DNA of 64,000 bases from Paratinospora sagittata (GCA_035771175.1 CM069590.1:60613997-60677996), one strand, 5' to 3'. Counted from the first letter of the stretch, positions 49,123 to 63,954 are shown. The notes: generated by a model not told the origin, from the letters alone. Made by a program: numbers and translations.

Positions 49123-52100
49123 ATGGAAGCGCCTACAATCGTCTCGCTTTCAGAACTTCTCCATCGATCTTCCCCTCTAACCGGTGCTTCCTCACTCACT
49201 CTTTCTTCTTCTTCTTCTTCTTCTTCTACTTTCTCTATCAGTTCTCACATTAATCCAATCTCTAGCGTTCCATCTACGGATTCCGCCTCTGATAGAAACC
49301 CTACCCCTAGACTTCTAACGTCTCTAAATCACCCGACGTTACTCATCGGAACCCTAACTCTTCCGGCGGACGGAAAATGCTCCGTCTCGGGTTCTATGTC
49401 ATGTGGTTGCTTCTCGTTCTCGGACGACACTTCTAGGGTTTTCTGTACCGTTCTCGACTTCGACCTGAAGTTGATCGGAAAACGTATTTATGTTCTTTCT
49501 TGGAATTTGATTCCCTTTAAATCCTGTGGTAGTGGATTCTTGGAGATCATCAGATGGAGCCTGTTCGATTCGGCCGGTGAAATCGGCCGGTGCTCCTCCA
49601 ATTCTTATGGTTTTTTGCCATTGTCTTTTGGTGATTCTTCAATTGAAGGAGAGCAGTTAAAGGCTGGTTCTTGTGTTACTGGAAGAGTGGAATCAGTTAG
49701 TCCTGTTTCCATAGTTCCATGTACCATTCAGAATCGTAAGGATCAGACCAGTTCGATTCAGAATTCGACTGGTTCGAGGAACTTGGGTGGGTTCCTTGCA
49801 GAATTAATGGTTTGTGAATGTAAATTATGTGGTTCTAAATCCTCATTATTAAGTGCCCATGATTCGCTTAGAGAACGGAATTGTCATTCTTTCGAAGTAA
49901 CTGTAATGGTGTTGTTCCTTGGACGTGCTTCTTCGTGGCATGCTGTAGTCTCTAGGCTGCTTGGGAATGTGGTTTGTGTTACAGGGTTGAAAAAGAAATT
50001 GGTCTTTATCGGGGAGAAAGATTCTTATTTGATGTTTGTAACGATGGAGAAGGCTGCGTTGCATACGTTGGTATTGATTCCTGATGGGTTGTCACTGGAA
50101 AGGACTGTGATCAAGGGAGGTGGCGAGTTAGGCTCATATACTGGAACTGTTACAGGTGTTTATATGCAAAGCATGGTTGTTGAGCTTGATGAGAAAGTGT
50201 GGCTTTTACTTACTGATCAGTTACTTGCTCCACCACATGCTCTGAGGATTGGGGCTCTTGTAAGTTCAAATTCTTTAACTTTTATCCTTGTCATATATTA
50301 TTGCCATTGCACATGCATTTATTGCATTATTTCAGTTCTCCAATATTGTAGCATACCAATCTAAAACATATGTGTTTATTACATTTTTCTCCTCTATGTT
50401 TTCTTGTAGGTTTCTATAAGAAATGTTCATTTTGTACATCCCAAGTTTTCTTGGACAAAAATTCTTCTGCTTGGGGCTTGCTTTAAGACTAGCATCAGTG
50501 TCAGGTCCTATTCACCATTGGAGACTCAGTAAGTAAATTGCAGTTAAGAATTCATTCTTTATTGTTATTATTATTATTATTTTTTGGTTTACTTTTGAAT
50601 ATTGTTATGGAATGAAGCTAAGTGAATTTTTCTATTACAGGTGTCATATCAGGTCACATAAACAAAGCCTGTTGAGCAAGTTTCTTGAGTCCTTGGTGTT
50701 TTCTGCTAGGTTTTGGTAGGACTAATGTTGTAGCATTTGGAAGGTAGAATTTTTTTTCCTGATATTCCTGCTTCTAACCACTGGTTTTTTCTTCTTTGGT
50801 TTCAGGGTCCTACTTACCATTTCATGTTTTAAGAAAAAATTTGCTGGCATCTTCTCTGGGAAGAGAATTTTAGGATCAAAACATGTAATCATATTCTTTT
50901 CATCTCATTCAGTTGATTTTCACTTTGGATTTTTGTTTCGTGGTAGTGTTCTTCATTTTTATTTACTTATTTATTTATTTTGTGGTTGTGGTTTCGAAAA
51001 TATAGTTCATGTAGTTCCAAAATTCTGACGGTAGATATTTTGCATTTTGGGGGTGCTTACAGAATGAAGGACTAGTTCAAATGTATGCTAAGTCATGCTT
51101 ACCTTCATGCATGTTCCAACAACCGGTAAATTGGTAATTTTCAGTATCTTCCTTGTCATACTTTTTGTTATGAAATTTTGTTCTTTGCATTTTTATCTTG
51201 CTGTGTCTCATTATATACTAATCACGCTGAGGTTCTTTTGGCAGCATGGAGCATTTATGGAATTCTGTAAACACAATCAGCATGGCTGTGGCTGTGAACC
51301 AAATTATAATCACCTGAAATTGGTAAGCTTAGATCTAATAACATTATAAGATTAGTTGGTATAAACCCCTTTGCAGCTTCTTGGACAGCTGAAATTTAGT
51401 ATGAAATTCAACGAGTAATATCTTTTTAAAATTATTGAATAAAATTTTGACTATGAAAGAAAAAAGTTAAATGGGCGAGGATGGCAAGTTAGGCAACTTA
51501 CAGGCCAAGGAAAAAAAAGAACACTAGTAAGAAAAGAGAAATAAAGGGGGCCCAACTCATGTATTAGCCATAGAAACCCAACTTACTATTTGCCATAGAA
51601 AGAAAGATGGCACCTTACATTATGCAAAAACTTAATCCTACATTAAAATGCACATATCGCAAGGTAACTTCCTTTTGAGTCTATTCTAAGGGGATCAATC
51701 AGTAATCATGTACCATGTGGGTTATATCTTGACATTATGGTCATTGAACTTTCAGGTGGTTCCCATGTCTAACTTCATCAGCCACTGTGAGGCCATTTGG
51801 GTGACTCTGCTATTGCAAAGGCAAAATGATACACAAGCCGTGGGTAAGAATGATCTACTCTCATGTGGAGGAATATCAAATTGTCGGTTGATCAGACGGA
51901 TTTTTACAAGTGAGGAGCTTGGCCTCTTGTTGATGGGTACTCTACAGGTAAATAGCATTCTCCTCCCATCTCCTGCCCAACCAAATTATCTCTATCTTAA
52001 ATTCAGCTATTTGTAATGTTTTGTCAATATGGCATGAGAACACATATAATATTACACCACCATTTGCACAATGGTACATAAGAAGGGAGGGAAGGAAAGG

Positions 52101-55100
52101 AAAGGAAAGGAAAGGAAGAAACTTCATTTAGTTTTGAAAGAAAAACAAAATGATTGAGGAAATAATCCAACATAATTGTCCCACCTTGCTTCCAAGGGAA
52201 AAAAGTTCGTAATTCATAGGTCTGAAATTCTCTCTAACCGCTATCGATGTTACCCGGACCCTTTACTTTAGCCTGACGTACCCGTGTCTGACACTTCATG
52301 ATACGACGTAGGTATGAGTTATGTGTCAGACATTTAGATTTTAGAATATTACTATGTAGATTCTCCAATGGAAAGAAGAGAAAGCATGAAAGAAGACAAT
52401 GACTAATAGGTGAAATTCACATAAGTGGGAGAACCAAATGGACAATAAATGAGTGAAAAGAAGAAAAAAAGGAAAGAACATCACATAAAATAGTCGAGTC
52501 CCCATATCCCAGAACTTGAAAATGAACAAGTCGGACCTCTGGATATGTACCCATATCCAACACCCATACCTGAGTCCAGGTAATATAGATCACTATTGAA
52601 GTCTTTTGCAAGAGCTCAAGAGATGAGGAAGCAAAATTGGAGTGGATTGAATCCAAAACTGGCCAATATTGAGCGGCGAGGAACCATTACAAGTTACAAC
52701 CTATAGTTTTCTAATATGCCAACTTATCATTTTCTGAATTTAGGATCATGTAATAAGCCTTCATCACACTATTAGGTAATCCATGCTTCATGGAATAGAA
52801 TGTTGGGTGATAAAGAAACATGTTAACAAATTAAGTGCAATGGAAATACAAATGTTAAGATCAATATATAATAAAACATTGAAAGATAAAATTAAAAATG
52901 AACATATTTGAAAAATAGTAGGAGTAGCCCTATTAGGAAATGAAATGAGAGGAAACAGATTAAGTTTGTTTCAGTAGCTAATGTCAAGTTTGTTGGTTCT
53001 GCAGATCACATTTTATTTTATTTACTTGTTAACTGTTCAGGTTTCTTCATCTTCTGGGAGGTTGCAGTTGATTGATGCAACTGGAAGCATTGATGCTGTC
53101 ATACCAGATATATCATCAAATTTGGATGCCAGCATTCTATATGAGGTAATACTTATACTCTTAAGATTTTCTCCATCATTTTTTTAATCGTTGTAGGTAG
53201 ATGTGATGCTTATTCTTTTAGGGGTTTGCTTAATGACTTCTATGCCATCCAGGTGAGGCATTACAGTGTTGTCATTGAGGGCTTCCCAGCAGAAGTGGGC
53301 ACTTCAAGTTTACTTAAAAGTGAGGAGACACTTTCATGCAGGAGTATCTTTCACCATTCTCTGCTAGAAAGCAATATAAAACCTTCTGCTATTTATGTCC
53401 ACTTCCATTTAAAGGACGCAGTTTGCCTAAATGTTCGCTTATCTCTTCCTTGCATGGATTGGATTGATACTCCCAATGGCTTTGAAAATGGATGCTTTCA
53501 CCTACTTGCGGTAACACACAAGTTTTCTTCTGCAACACACAATGTAAGTTGCCAATTGGATCTACAGAAATATTTATTGTATTGTAGCACATGTTCATGA
53601 TCACTTTTGTACTTGGATTAAATTTCATGTTCTGTTACAGTTACTAGGTGATCCATTAACTGTTAAGTCAAGCTTGTTTGTGGAGGCCATAATATTGCCA
53701 TGGGATTTGTTTCTGCCTGTAGCAAGTAGTTATGCAGAAGGGACTGAGGTTACTCAAGACGATGTGGGGAAAAACTTGGAACGTGTTCATGGAAAGAATT
53801 ACTCTGAAAACTTATGCCGCAAGAAGGCCAGACTTACTTGCGAATCAAGGCCAGCCCTGGTTACTGATGTTAAAGATGACTTAGGAGCAGCTGATGATGG
53901 ATCTTATGGGTCTGTGAGCAACTGTCTTAGTCAATACAAAATATTCAGTGGAAACCAGAAATCAAACAACGTTACTTCATCCCATGAGATCCGCTGCCAA
54001 GTCCTTTTTAGAAATTTTAATGATAAGAGGTCTGCTAAACAGGGAATCTTGCTTCGTGCTGATTGCAATGTAATAAATGGTGTAATTGGTGAAGCAATTG
54101 GTCAGAAGACTTTACTGGAGTTTAAACCTGAAATATTTAGCAATTATCAGGTGCGTTGGATTTCTCTTCTATTGTTATCACCAAATAACAACATTGGAAC
54201 AGTTTCGGTAAAAAAAAATAAAAATCCTGATATGTGACACTTAAAAGAGATTAACAATCCTGATATGTGAATCCAATATCTAGTTTGCTGGAATGTGTTT
54301 GATATGTGGGTTTCTTAAGGATATGGATTGTCATTGATACTTAAGTTTGGAAAAAAACAATCTAGTTATTTCTTTTGAGTTTTTTGTATTAAATAACTGA
54401 TTTCCTTTCTCTATTTTCCTTTTTATGCTCCAGCTGCTAAAAGTAGGTGGATACTACATCATGAAGTGTTGCAAGGACGACTTCTTGCATAATTTAGTAG
54501 GCCGTGACTTTGTTAGCTGCAGTAAGACTCTAGTTACTTCTCAAACACAACTATGGGGTCTTTCATTCTCCTGTGATGAGGTTCCGTCTATTTGTGGGCT
54601 GCGGGAGGATCATTTCTCAATTACCTCAGTGAAGAATGATGGTGCTCCTTGTAAAAGTTCTCCTAATGAACTGTTCTTCCAAAGATGCCCCAGCCAAAGT
54701 CCTGAAGTTTTTTCTGATATCAATCTTCATCTCTCAGCTGATGCATTGGATCTATTGAATTTGGATTCGGTACTACTGGATGGTGGGAAGCCTTTTTGTG
54801 TATCAGGACATACTGATATTGGTTCCACATGCATTGGCGATGTGATGGCTGGACTAATGCAGTCTTCTGGAACTACTGATACTGAGTGCAGACTGCCTCA
54901 GGGAAATTTAGTATCATTTTGTGGAGATATACTGGATGTCCATGATTTTAACTGCTGCTTTTTTGATACTAAATCACCTTTAAGCTATGATGGTTTTGGT
55001 GATGTTCATCAGTCAAGGCTATTTCAGGGACTATTCAGCAGCATCTGTATTCACGTCTCTGAAGACCATCACATTGTAATGTGTTATCTGTTTCCTCATT

Positions 55101-57489
55101 ATTATTCGTTTATTTTTGTGGTTAGTATTCCAACAAAACTTTTTGTTTCTCACTGCATTTTCTGCTGCTTAGGTTCGGGTTCGTGGTACCTTAATTAAGG
55201 ATTCTTATCCTATTGGAATAGGATCTGGTGTACATGCTACCTTTCATCGTGTTCTTGTATTGGGGTATGTATTACTTGGAATTATGTCTGGGAGGTTTTC
55301 TTTGTTTCTTCCATTATAGGGATTGACCTATTCAACCACTTAAAGACTGCCATAGATTAAACCTGCAAAGTTGGTTTTGTTGCTCACTTAGTCGATATGA
55401 GTTAGCAATAATTGGTAAACCTCAAATTGCCTTTTGTCCAGCCTTTGTTTCATACTGTTTCTGTGAGTTATCCAATCATTAAAAAAAGAACTGTTTCTTC
55501 ATGCTCTGATAAATTTCGAAAGGCTACTTTGTATTACTTGGTTGCTGACTGTGTCCTTTCTGGGCTTTTGGCAGGAAGCATGAATTTTTGTTGACCCCTG
55601 TCTCTTTAATTGTAATTAACAAAATAAAAGAAGTCTGTCATGACAACAACCATTGGTGTTCTTGTCCGCTTTATGGTTCAGATTTCTTGAATGATGAACT
55701 CTTGGACATGGCTTCAAGATTATTCTCAGAGTTGACTCAGTATCTTGAGAATGACCCAATGCAGTTCTGTTGCAGGGTTAGTTACTCTTTACTTTCTTTT
55801 TTTTTTTCTTAAAGTTTTCTGTTATCACTTCAGTTTTTGTGTACGTTGCCCTTATATCTTGATGAAATGATTGATCATAGCATATCAGAGGAGAGAGCTT
55901 GTGGGACAAATATTGTAGCTTAAATGCCTGAGGTTTTGACAGGTTGTAGCAATACATATCCTGGTGCTGGAAAAGCAAAAAGATAAGTTTGAGAAGTCAT
56001 GGGCAAGGAAGCAATCACAGGCACATGCTATCAACATCCCATTTGCTAGTTTTATATTAGGTAAGCTGCTGTACTGGAGACTGGCTGTGGTAGACAGCCT
56101 ATCTGTTGTGATTGGACTGGACATACTTTCCTAGCTGTTTGTGATAGTAATCAATTCATGGGTATTTGGATTTATCAATGTTATGGAGTGGAAAATATTT
56201 TAAGTATTTTTTTAAGAATTCCCATGAGAGAAATCATCTTGAGCAAGAGAGTCAAAGTCTTGATAATTATTCAAGTACTTTAACGTGGTGTGATGGAAAT
56301 TGCTCTGTTAGAATCTTATTGTTTGAACTGGCTATTGTGAATGTGTTACCTTCCTATATTTTGCGAACTTTGCACAAGTAGTTATTTTATCTTTTTTGCA
56401 GATGATGGATCATCACCATGTTGTTGCTGGGCCAGTTCAGAGGTAGCTGCAATATTACTTGGGCTTCACAAATTATTCCCGGCCAAGGATTTTCACAAGA
56501 ATAACTGGAGTCTGAAGACAAATAGATCCAATAAAACTGACAGAAGTGTTGACTATTTTCTTCAGAATATTTTGAAGACTCATGAAAGAATTTCTGTAAA
56601 AAATAATGGATCCATGTTTGATTCTGCTAATCAAGATCTAGTGTTTTCTGTGAAATCTGACAATGTTTTCAGCTGTTCAGATGAGAACTTCCTCAAGTTG
56701 ATCATTCTCAATGCTTGCTGTGGCACAATTTTGGTGAGATTAACATGCCAACGCTGAATTAACTATTTTGCTAATCTTTATGACTTGTATGCAGGGCAAT
56801 TCTTAATGTTATGCCGCAGCTTCTGATTTTTCTGAATAGGGCAACGTTACCTGATTTATCCAAAATTACCGGTGACTTGTAATAGTGTTACTTTATTGTA
56901 AAATTAGTTTAAAAAATGAATATTCTACTTTTTTGGGCCTATGAATGTTAGATTTTTTGCTGCATATTTTAGATTTTTGAAAGAGAATTCAGGACCTGAA
57001 CTTTTCTGCACCAAGTATTTAACATATGTGAACTTATCAGGAACTTTTCTGGATTTCTGTTAAAATGAGTTATTAACAATTTGTTGTTGACCTGATTCAT
57101 TGTGGATTCACTGCTTTGTCTTTTTATTTTATTTTTTAATGTTTCATTGCTTCTTTTGGATAATATTTGCCATGCTTTACTAGGCCATATTTGTGGGCCT
57201 GTTGATTCACGCCTTTGATCATTGTGTTGTGCTCAGAGCATCTTATGTTATAGTGGCACTTTCTTTACATAAATGCTGAAAAAAATGTTATTTTTACTAT
57301 CTGCTCTTTTGCGTTGTTTACTAGAACATAAAGGGCAGCGTGATGGATTCAAATGCCATTAAGCAGCTGGAGAAGGTGGTAGAAGTTAGTACGGCAGTGA
57401 AGGCAATGTGCAACATCTGGGCCATGGACGTGAAATATGTTGATCCACGATTAGAGGCAAGGAACCTGATTGAAGAACTAACAAGGTAG
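49123..57489 (+). CDS. CTC1: CST complex subunit CTC1 (telomere maintenance)
   Basis: Sixteen exons: 49123-50259, 50410-50528, 50641-50709, 50806-50884, 51063-51125, 51245-51322, 51756-51947, 53041-53145, 53253-53543, 53641-54150, 54434-55075, 55173-55264, 55575-55776, 55943-56060, 56402-56733, 57325-57489, giving 1397 residues. Plant landmarks fit CTC1: SELLHRSSPLTGASSL at the start, LTSLNHPTLLIGTLTLP, IGKRIYVLSWNLIP, FLEIIRW, SVRNVHF-like VSIRNVHFVHP, LLTPVSLIVINK and FASFILD near the C terminus. CTC1 is the large OB-fold subunit that with STN1 and TEN1 binds telomeric ssDNA, caps chromosome ends and supports lagging-strand fill-in. The N terminus has a poly-serine run from a TCT repeat. 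Intron 7 (51948-53040) contains old repeats and a LINE relic. The length is a little over that of Arabidopsis CTC1. Confidence 0.93.
52783..52975 (+). mobile_element. LINE 3' relic, second type, in CTC1 intron 7
   Basis: The plus strand reads MLHGIECWVIKKHVNKLSAM, then EIQMLRSIYNKTLKDKIKNE, a stop, and GVALLGNEMRGNRLSLF. These align to the MLYGTECW...MRMLRW...KIRNE...[16 protein letters not shown] end of plant non-LTR reverse transcriptases, the same type as the two relics at 30.2-31.3 kb. It is dead. Confidence 0.65.
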
Positions 57490-57837
57490 CAATTTCTTCG
57501 AAGGAGCCTCCTAAAGTGCCTCATTTCTAAAAGAACCCCAATTTTGACTAAATGCTGGTGGTGTGTAACATAGTGTTATTTGCGCCAACTTCCTATTTAA
57601 TTTGCGCAGTGTAGCTCTCATAATAAGATGTAAATAGATGATCTTTGAACACTATGTCCTAGTATTTTTGTTGATATACTCCCACCATTATGTTTTTTAT
57701 TTGTGTTTTGGTATGAAAGCACAGAAGAATAATGTATTTCTTTTATCTCAATTTTTCCCCCATCCATAAAGGTGTCAATGGACGAAATAGAGAATTAAAT
57801 GATTAGGTGTTGCAGAATTGCTTAGTTAAAGTTAGAA

Positions 57838-57864
<27 letters not shown>
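57838..57864. repeat. (TA)n microsatellite
   Basis: About 13 TA units in intergenic DNA, adjoining a T run. Confidence 0.9.
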
Positions 57865-57869
<5 letters not shown>

Positions 57870-58429
57870 GTAACGAAGGGTATCCATGTCTCTCTAATCC
57901 CTCGGGCCTTTGGTTGGTTGCTGGAGCAAGAGGTGTCACCAGTGGCCAATGTTAGTGTAGAGCTCATGACCATATTTTTTGGGACAAGCACTCCGCGCTA
58001 CTCAGCCAACCTTGGAATACTTTTGGTGCTTTGAGTTTGAGCTTGTGGCGGAGGGATGGTCAAGCCTGCTTGTTCTTTATTAACACGTGCCATCGTGGAT
58101 GATGTCACTCTTTAACTTTTGATTTATCTAGCCCCCATTATAAACACTACATGCACCTAATCGCACTTACTACTGGAGAAAGAAATAAACTTACCCACTC
58201 ATCCATAACAAAATAATGCCTTTCGGCCTTTCAATATTCTTGATGACAAATCGGTCCTCTCTATTCAGCTAGCCTTTAGACTTTTTCTCTCCTTCAAAAA
58301 GTGGATTGGAGAACAAGAATGACATGTTGATGTGGAATTGCATGGCAATGATAGAGACGGAGGAATGATAATTTAAAGTCGTGTAATTACCTGTAATATA
58401 ATTGTTGAATTAAACATTGATAGATTATA

Positions 58430-58639
58430 GGCCCGTTAGGGAAAGCTTTTCTAAATTATTTTTGCACTAAAAGTATTTTTGAAAGTGTTTGGCAACACCA
58501 ACTTTAAATCAAATTGTGGTGAAAAAAAATAGTTTTCTACTTTTAGAAGAAGCTGGGTGAGACTTGCTTTTTCCAAAAACACTTTTTCGAGAAGTGTTTC
58601 TCAAAAAATACTTTTGAAAAAGCTCTCTCAAATGGGGCC
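58430..58639. mobile_element. TIR-MITE of 210 bp, possibly PIF/Harbinger-like
   Basis: The left end GGCCCGTTAGGGAAAGCTTTT and the reverse-complemented right end GGCCCCATTTGAGAGAGCTTTT form terminal inverted repeats. A 3-bp ATA occurs on both sides (58427-58429 and 58640-58642). It has no coding capacity. GGCCC ends with 3-bp target duplications suggest a PIF/Harbinger-type MITE, though ATA is not the usual TWA site. A decayed relative lies at 23330. Confidence 0.7.
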
Positions 58640-58677
58640 ATAGTAGATGATGCAAATAAGTATAGCTACTAGTATTT

Positions 58678-58895
58678 AATTTTTTTTTTATTTTTTTAAC
58701 CTTGAGCTGGAGCCTTTGAGCTCTCTTGTTGTTCCTTTGCCATGAAGGGAGCATAAAAACCAAGAATCTTATGTAATAAAGAGCTCATAGGCTCGCACCA
58801 TGTTACAAATGACATTTATTTTTCTTAGAAGAGGATTTGATCTCTAATCACCACTGCAGTCGATAATGCTCTTGACCACCAAACCAAGTAAACCC
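58678..58895 (-). mobile_element. Probable tRNA-derived SINE (minus strand)
   Basis: Read on the minus strand, an A-box-like TGGTCAAGAGCA (58878-58867) and an exact B box GATCAAATC (58842-58834) are 36 bases apart in a tRNA-like head. A body then ends in an A-rich tail (T tract at 58678-58700). I could not find a target-site duplication, so the boundaries are approximate. Confidence 0.5.
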
Positions 58896-59264
58896 CTTGC
58901 ACTTAGAAGAACATGTTGAGTTGGAATTGAATTGAGTTACATAATTCCAGTTGAAAAGACATTGAATTTTTTTGTGCTTCTAATTGCAAATTATCAATGT
59001 TGACCTACTAGAAAAATGACAAGATTTATAATGTAAAAGATAAAATTTGCCCTGCTTTTGAAAAATGAGCACACAAATTTATTCCATTCCTTTTTTAATC
59101 CAACTGGTAAAACTAATCTGATGGACTTTTGTCTCATTTTCCTCCCATTTAGGAAATTGGTGGAATTAGGCCAAACTCTAGTGATTCAAACATCATTAGT
59201 GGCACTGCCACTATCCAAAACTATAATTAAAAGAATCTAATACTAAACCTACTTAAGTTCTGTG

Positions 59265-59270
59265 TATAAA
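59265..59270 (+). promoter_or_regulatory. TATA box of peroxidase gene
   Basis: TATAAA lies 52 bases upstream of the ATG at 59317, implying a very short leader of about 20 bases. Confidence 0.6.
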
Positions 59271-59316
59271 TTGAGGCAAGGAATCAGATAGTTTACAAGA
59301 CATCACATTTCAAACC

Positions 59317-61376
<2,060 letters not shown>

Positions 61377-62651
61377 AAATAATGACGTGCTTTAATTACT
61401 AGTACTACTGTTTAATTGGTGTAAGACTAGCTTAAGTGTTTAGTTACTGCATGAAAGAATGCAATGTATGTAACTAGTAGTGTGGCATGAATGTTAAAAT
61501 AAAATCTGTATGTACAGTACAGGGTGCTGTTGAAAGGGAAAGCTGTTCATGGTTTTTGTGGCATTTTTGAACTTCTAATTAATTGCAGATCATCACTACC
61601 AAAGAAATCATGTCTACCTTAATTCAGGTCAAAGTAATCATTTTCAAAATTCATGATAATTTGGTGATTAAGTTCAGAATTCAACAGTGCGAAATTTCTG
61701 TTTTAAAGATTATTATACGATAGAAATTATCAGAAAAATTTGCGGAGCATGAAGAAACTGGCAATAAAGACAACAATTAAATTTCCAATGTTGCAATTTG
61801 GAAAGTTGCTAGAGTCCATGTTGATTTTCAAAAAAAAAAAAAAACAATTTTATATCTATTGGTTCTTGATAGAGGAACTGAAACTTACACTTAGGAGGTT
61901 AGAGGAACACTTAATACATATATTTTTACTATGCTTTGAGGGACTAAGGCACTTGAGTATACTTTTTGAGTTCCCAAAGCATTTTCCATATATATATATA
62001 TAACTTGGAAATGTAAATGGAAGTGAAATTGGTAAATAGCCAATGTCCAAATAAAATAAAAAAAAATAAAGCAAGGATTTATTTAAAAAACACAAAAAAC
62101 AAAACAGGGACAATAACCGTAAGAAACGGTCACTATTTGGAACGTTTAGAGACACTCGGCGTACAAGCATTATAATTATGACACGTGGCTAGGGGCCAGG
62201 CAGTCGATCCAGCTGTCTTCCAACGTCTTTTCTTCCCGCCTTTTATTTTCGCGCAACCTTCCATTTTCGTAAATCCCTCAATCGATTTCTCAGTAAATCC
62301 CTAATCTCCTCCCCTCTCCTTTTTTCTTCCGTCTCTGTTCGAAGTTTCTTCACAAAAATTTGTGTTGCCGAGGATCAGAAGAGAGATTTTCGATCACTGT
62401 AACCGGAAATTGAGATCGCCGACCGACCTATTTGCTGATTCTGTAACAATATCAATGGGTTTGAGCCTATCTTTTGTTTTTTGTTTTTTTTTTTTTTTTT
62501 TCAGATTTTCAGTTTGATTGAACGCTGGTATTGTCGCGTTCTTTCTCTCAGAATCAAACGTCGCGGTAAAAATGAGAGTTTTTTTTCTGTTCTTGGAGAA
62601 ACTCACGAGATTCTCACTTGAAGAAGACCAATTCGTCTTCGCCTCTACCGG
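61377..62651. other. Spacer downstream of peroxidase, upstream of the last gene
   Basis: The peroxidase 3' UTR probably ends near 61520. The middle is AT-rich with no gene. A perfect ABRE/G-box core ACACGTGGC lies at 62181-62189. The sequence then turns CT-rich (62210-62350), typical of the 5' leader of a plant gene. Confidence 0.55.
62181..62189. promoter_or_regulatory. ABRE-type G-box ACACGTGGC
   Basis: The sequence is an exact match to the abscisic-acid response element core bound by plant bZIP factors. It lies about 100-150 bases upstream of the CT-rich leader of the gene that leaves the window, so it may regulate that gene. Confidence 0.45.
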
Positions 62652-62704
62652 ATGTCAAGGTTCGATATCTTCTCACGCTTGACAATCATCCAGAATGAGC
62701 AAGA
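62652..62704 (+). CDS. Possible first coding exon of a gene running off the right end
   Basis: ATG at 62652 starts SRFDIFSRLTIIQNEQE and ends at a strong GTAAGT donor (62705). The last bases of the window show CTTCATACAG followed by ATGGATTT at 63993, which could be the next exon; joining them stays open (NEQ-E-WI). The upstream CT-rich leader and ABRE support a transcription unit here. I do not recognise the product, and the start codon is not certain because other ATGs occur upstream. Confidence 0.3.
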
Positions 62705-63213
62705 GTAAGTGATCCCCTAACCCTAAAAGCGGCATCGTAGGAAACTTTTCTCGGCTATGACTTAAAAGTGAGTGAGGTACTTATTTATCTATCTGTGAAT
62801 TTTGAGTTTATTGTAATGGATTAGAGAGACTTTTTTTTTTCCTTTTATTTATTGTCATTTGGTGTCTGTCTTTGAAATTAATAACTGGTTTCAAATTCAT
62901 GTGTTGGTCGCATTTCCTGCTACTCATTCTTGTCTGTGATAGTTGTTCTGTGTGCCCCCGAGCCGTTTACTTTAATTAATTTAATCAGATTGTTGTTGAA
63001 GCACCACAGAATTTAGCAGCTTAAAGTGTTCTTTTTTTAAGTTATCCTTAAATAAGATGTTTTCGCGTAAAAGTAGTTTTATATGGTACATACAGTAGGA
63101 TTAGAACCATATCTGTTAATAATGCTTGATTAGAAATTTTATTTATTTATTTTATTTTAATTCTCCCATTAAGCTGGCCACTTCAAAGGTTGATGCTTAA
63201 CCAAAGGCATATT

Positions 63214-63954
63214 AGAATACATTAAATTGTATTCATCCTGTTTTGGTTAGTTATCTTTGGAGTGCACATGTTCCAGCTAAAATAAAATTCTTTGAATGGT
63301 CCTTACTTAGTAGGAAAGTAAATACAGTTGATGTGATTCAGAGGCGGTTTCCTTATCTATATCTATCTCCTCATTGTTGTCCTTTGTGTGTGGAGGATGG
63401 TGAGTCAGCAAGTCACTTGTTCATCTATTGTAAAGTTGCTAGATATCTATGGTGCCGATGGTGCTCCTCTTTTAATGGCGTGTTTGGGTTGCCGGCATCG
63501 AATGAGGATTGTGTACTACTTAATTAGTTTTCTTCACATAACAGAAGACTCGGGGATTTTGGTAGGATTGTTTCTTTGGCAACACTATGGAGTATTTGGT
63601 TAGAAAGAAACAATAGAATCTTTCAAAATTCATCTAAGGATATGTTTAGCCTGTGGGATGAGACGTTGTTGTTTGCGGCTACATTGGTTACATCGTCAAA
63701 ATTGGGTGGTGCTCATTCCATTTCATATTGGGTTAGAGATTGGCGTGCATGTTTATGATATGTTCTTTGGTGGTGTTTTTGGGTTGCAATGTATATCCTG
63801 ATGAAGATGGGAGGTTTTGGTGTTTGTTTTTCTGGTTTTGGTTGAGGTGGACACCTGGTTCACTTTGCCTTGTTGTATATAACTTTTGGTTTTTATAAAA
63901 TATACTTGTTTCTTCTCAAAAAAAAGAAAAAGAAAAAAAGAATACATTAAATTG
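63214..63954. repeat. 16-bp target-site duplication flanking the LINE
   Basis: AGAATACATTAAATTG occurs at 63214-63229 and 63939-63954 with no mismatch, directly outside the LINE insertion. Confidence 0.9.
63230..63938 (+). mobile_element. 5'-truncated L1-like LINE with 16-bp target-site duplication
   Basis: The 709-bp insertion encodes, in two frames, LWSAHVPAKIKFFEWSLLSR, the zinc-binding CCPLC...HLFIYC region, and [15 protein letters not shown]. It ends TTGTTTCTTCTCAAAAAAAAGAAAAAG. A perfect 16-bp repeat AGAATACATTAAATTG flanks it (63214-63229 and 63939-63954), proving insertion by target-primed reverse transcription. It lies in the putative first intron of the last gene. Frames are broken, so it is inactive. 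Confidence 0.88.

Larger units (their letters stand above)
57490..59316. other. Spacer between CTC1 and the peroxidase gene, rich in repeats
   Basis: Holds a (TA)n tract at 57838-57864 and a moderately GC stretch (57865-58080) with no recognisable frame. A MITE follows at 58430-58639, then a probable SINE on the minus strand (about 58678-58895). The last 300 bases are the peroxidase promoter, with a TATA box at 59265. Confidence 0.6.

Noticed and set aside
57807..58034. 75-codon frame after the (TA)n tract
   Set aside because: It begins in a microsatellite, continues in repeat-like spacer and has no exon neighbours or family match.
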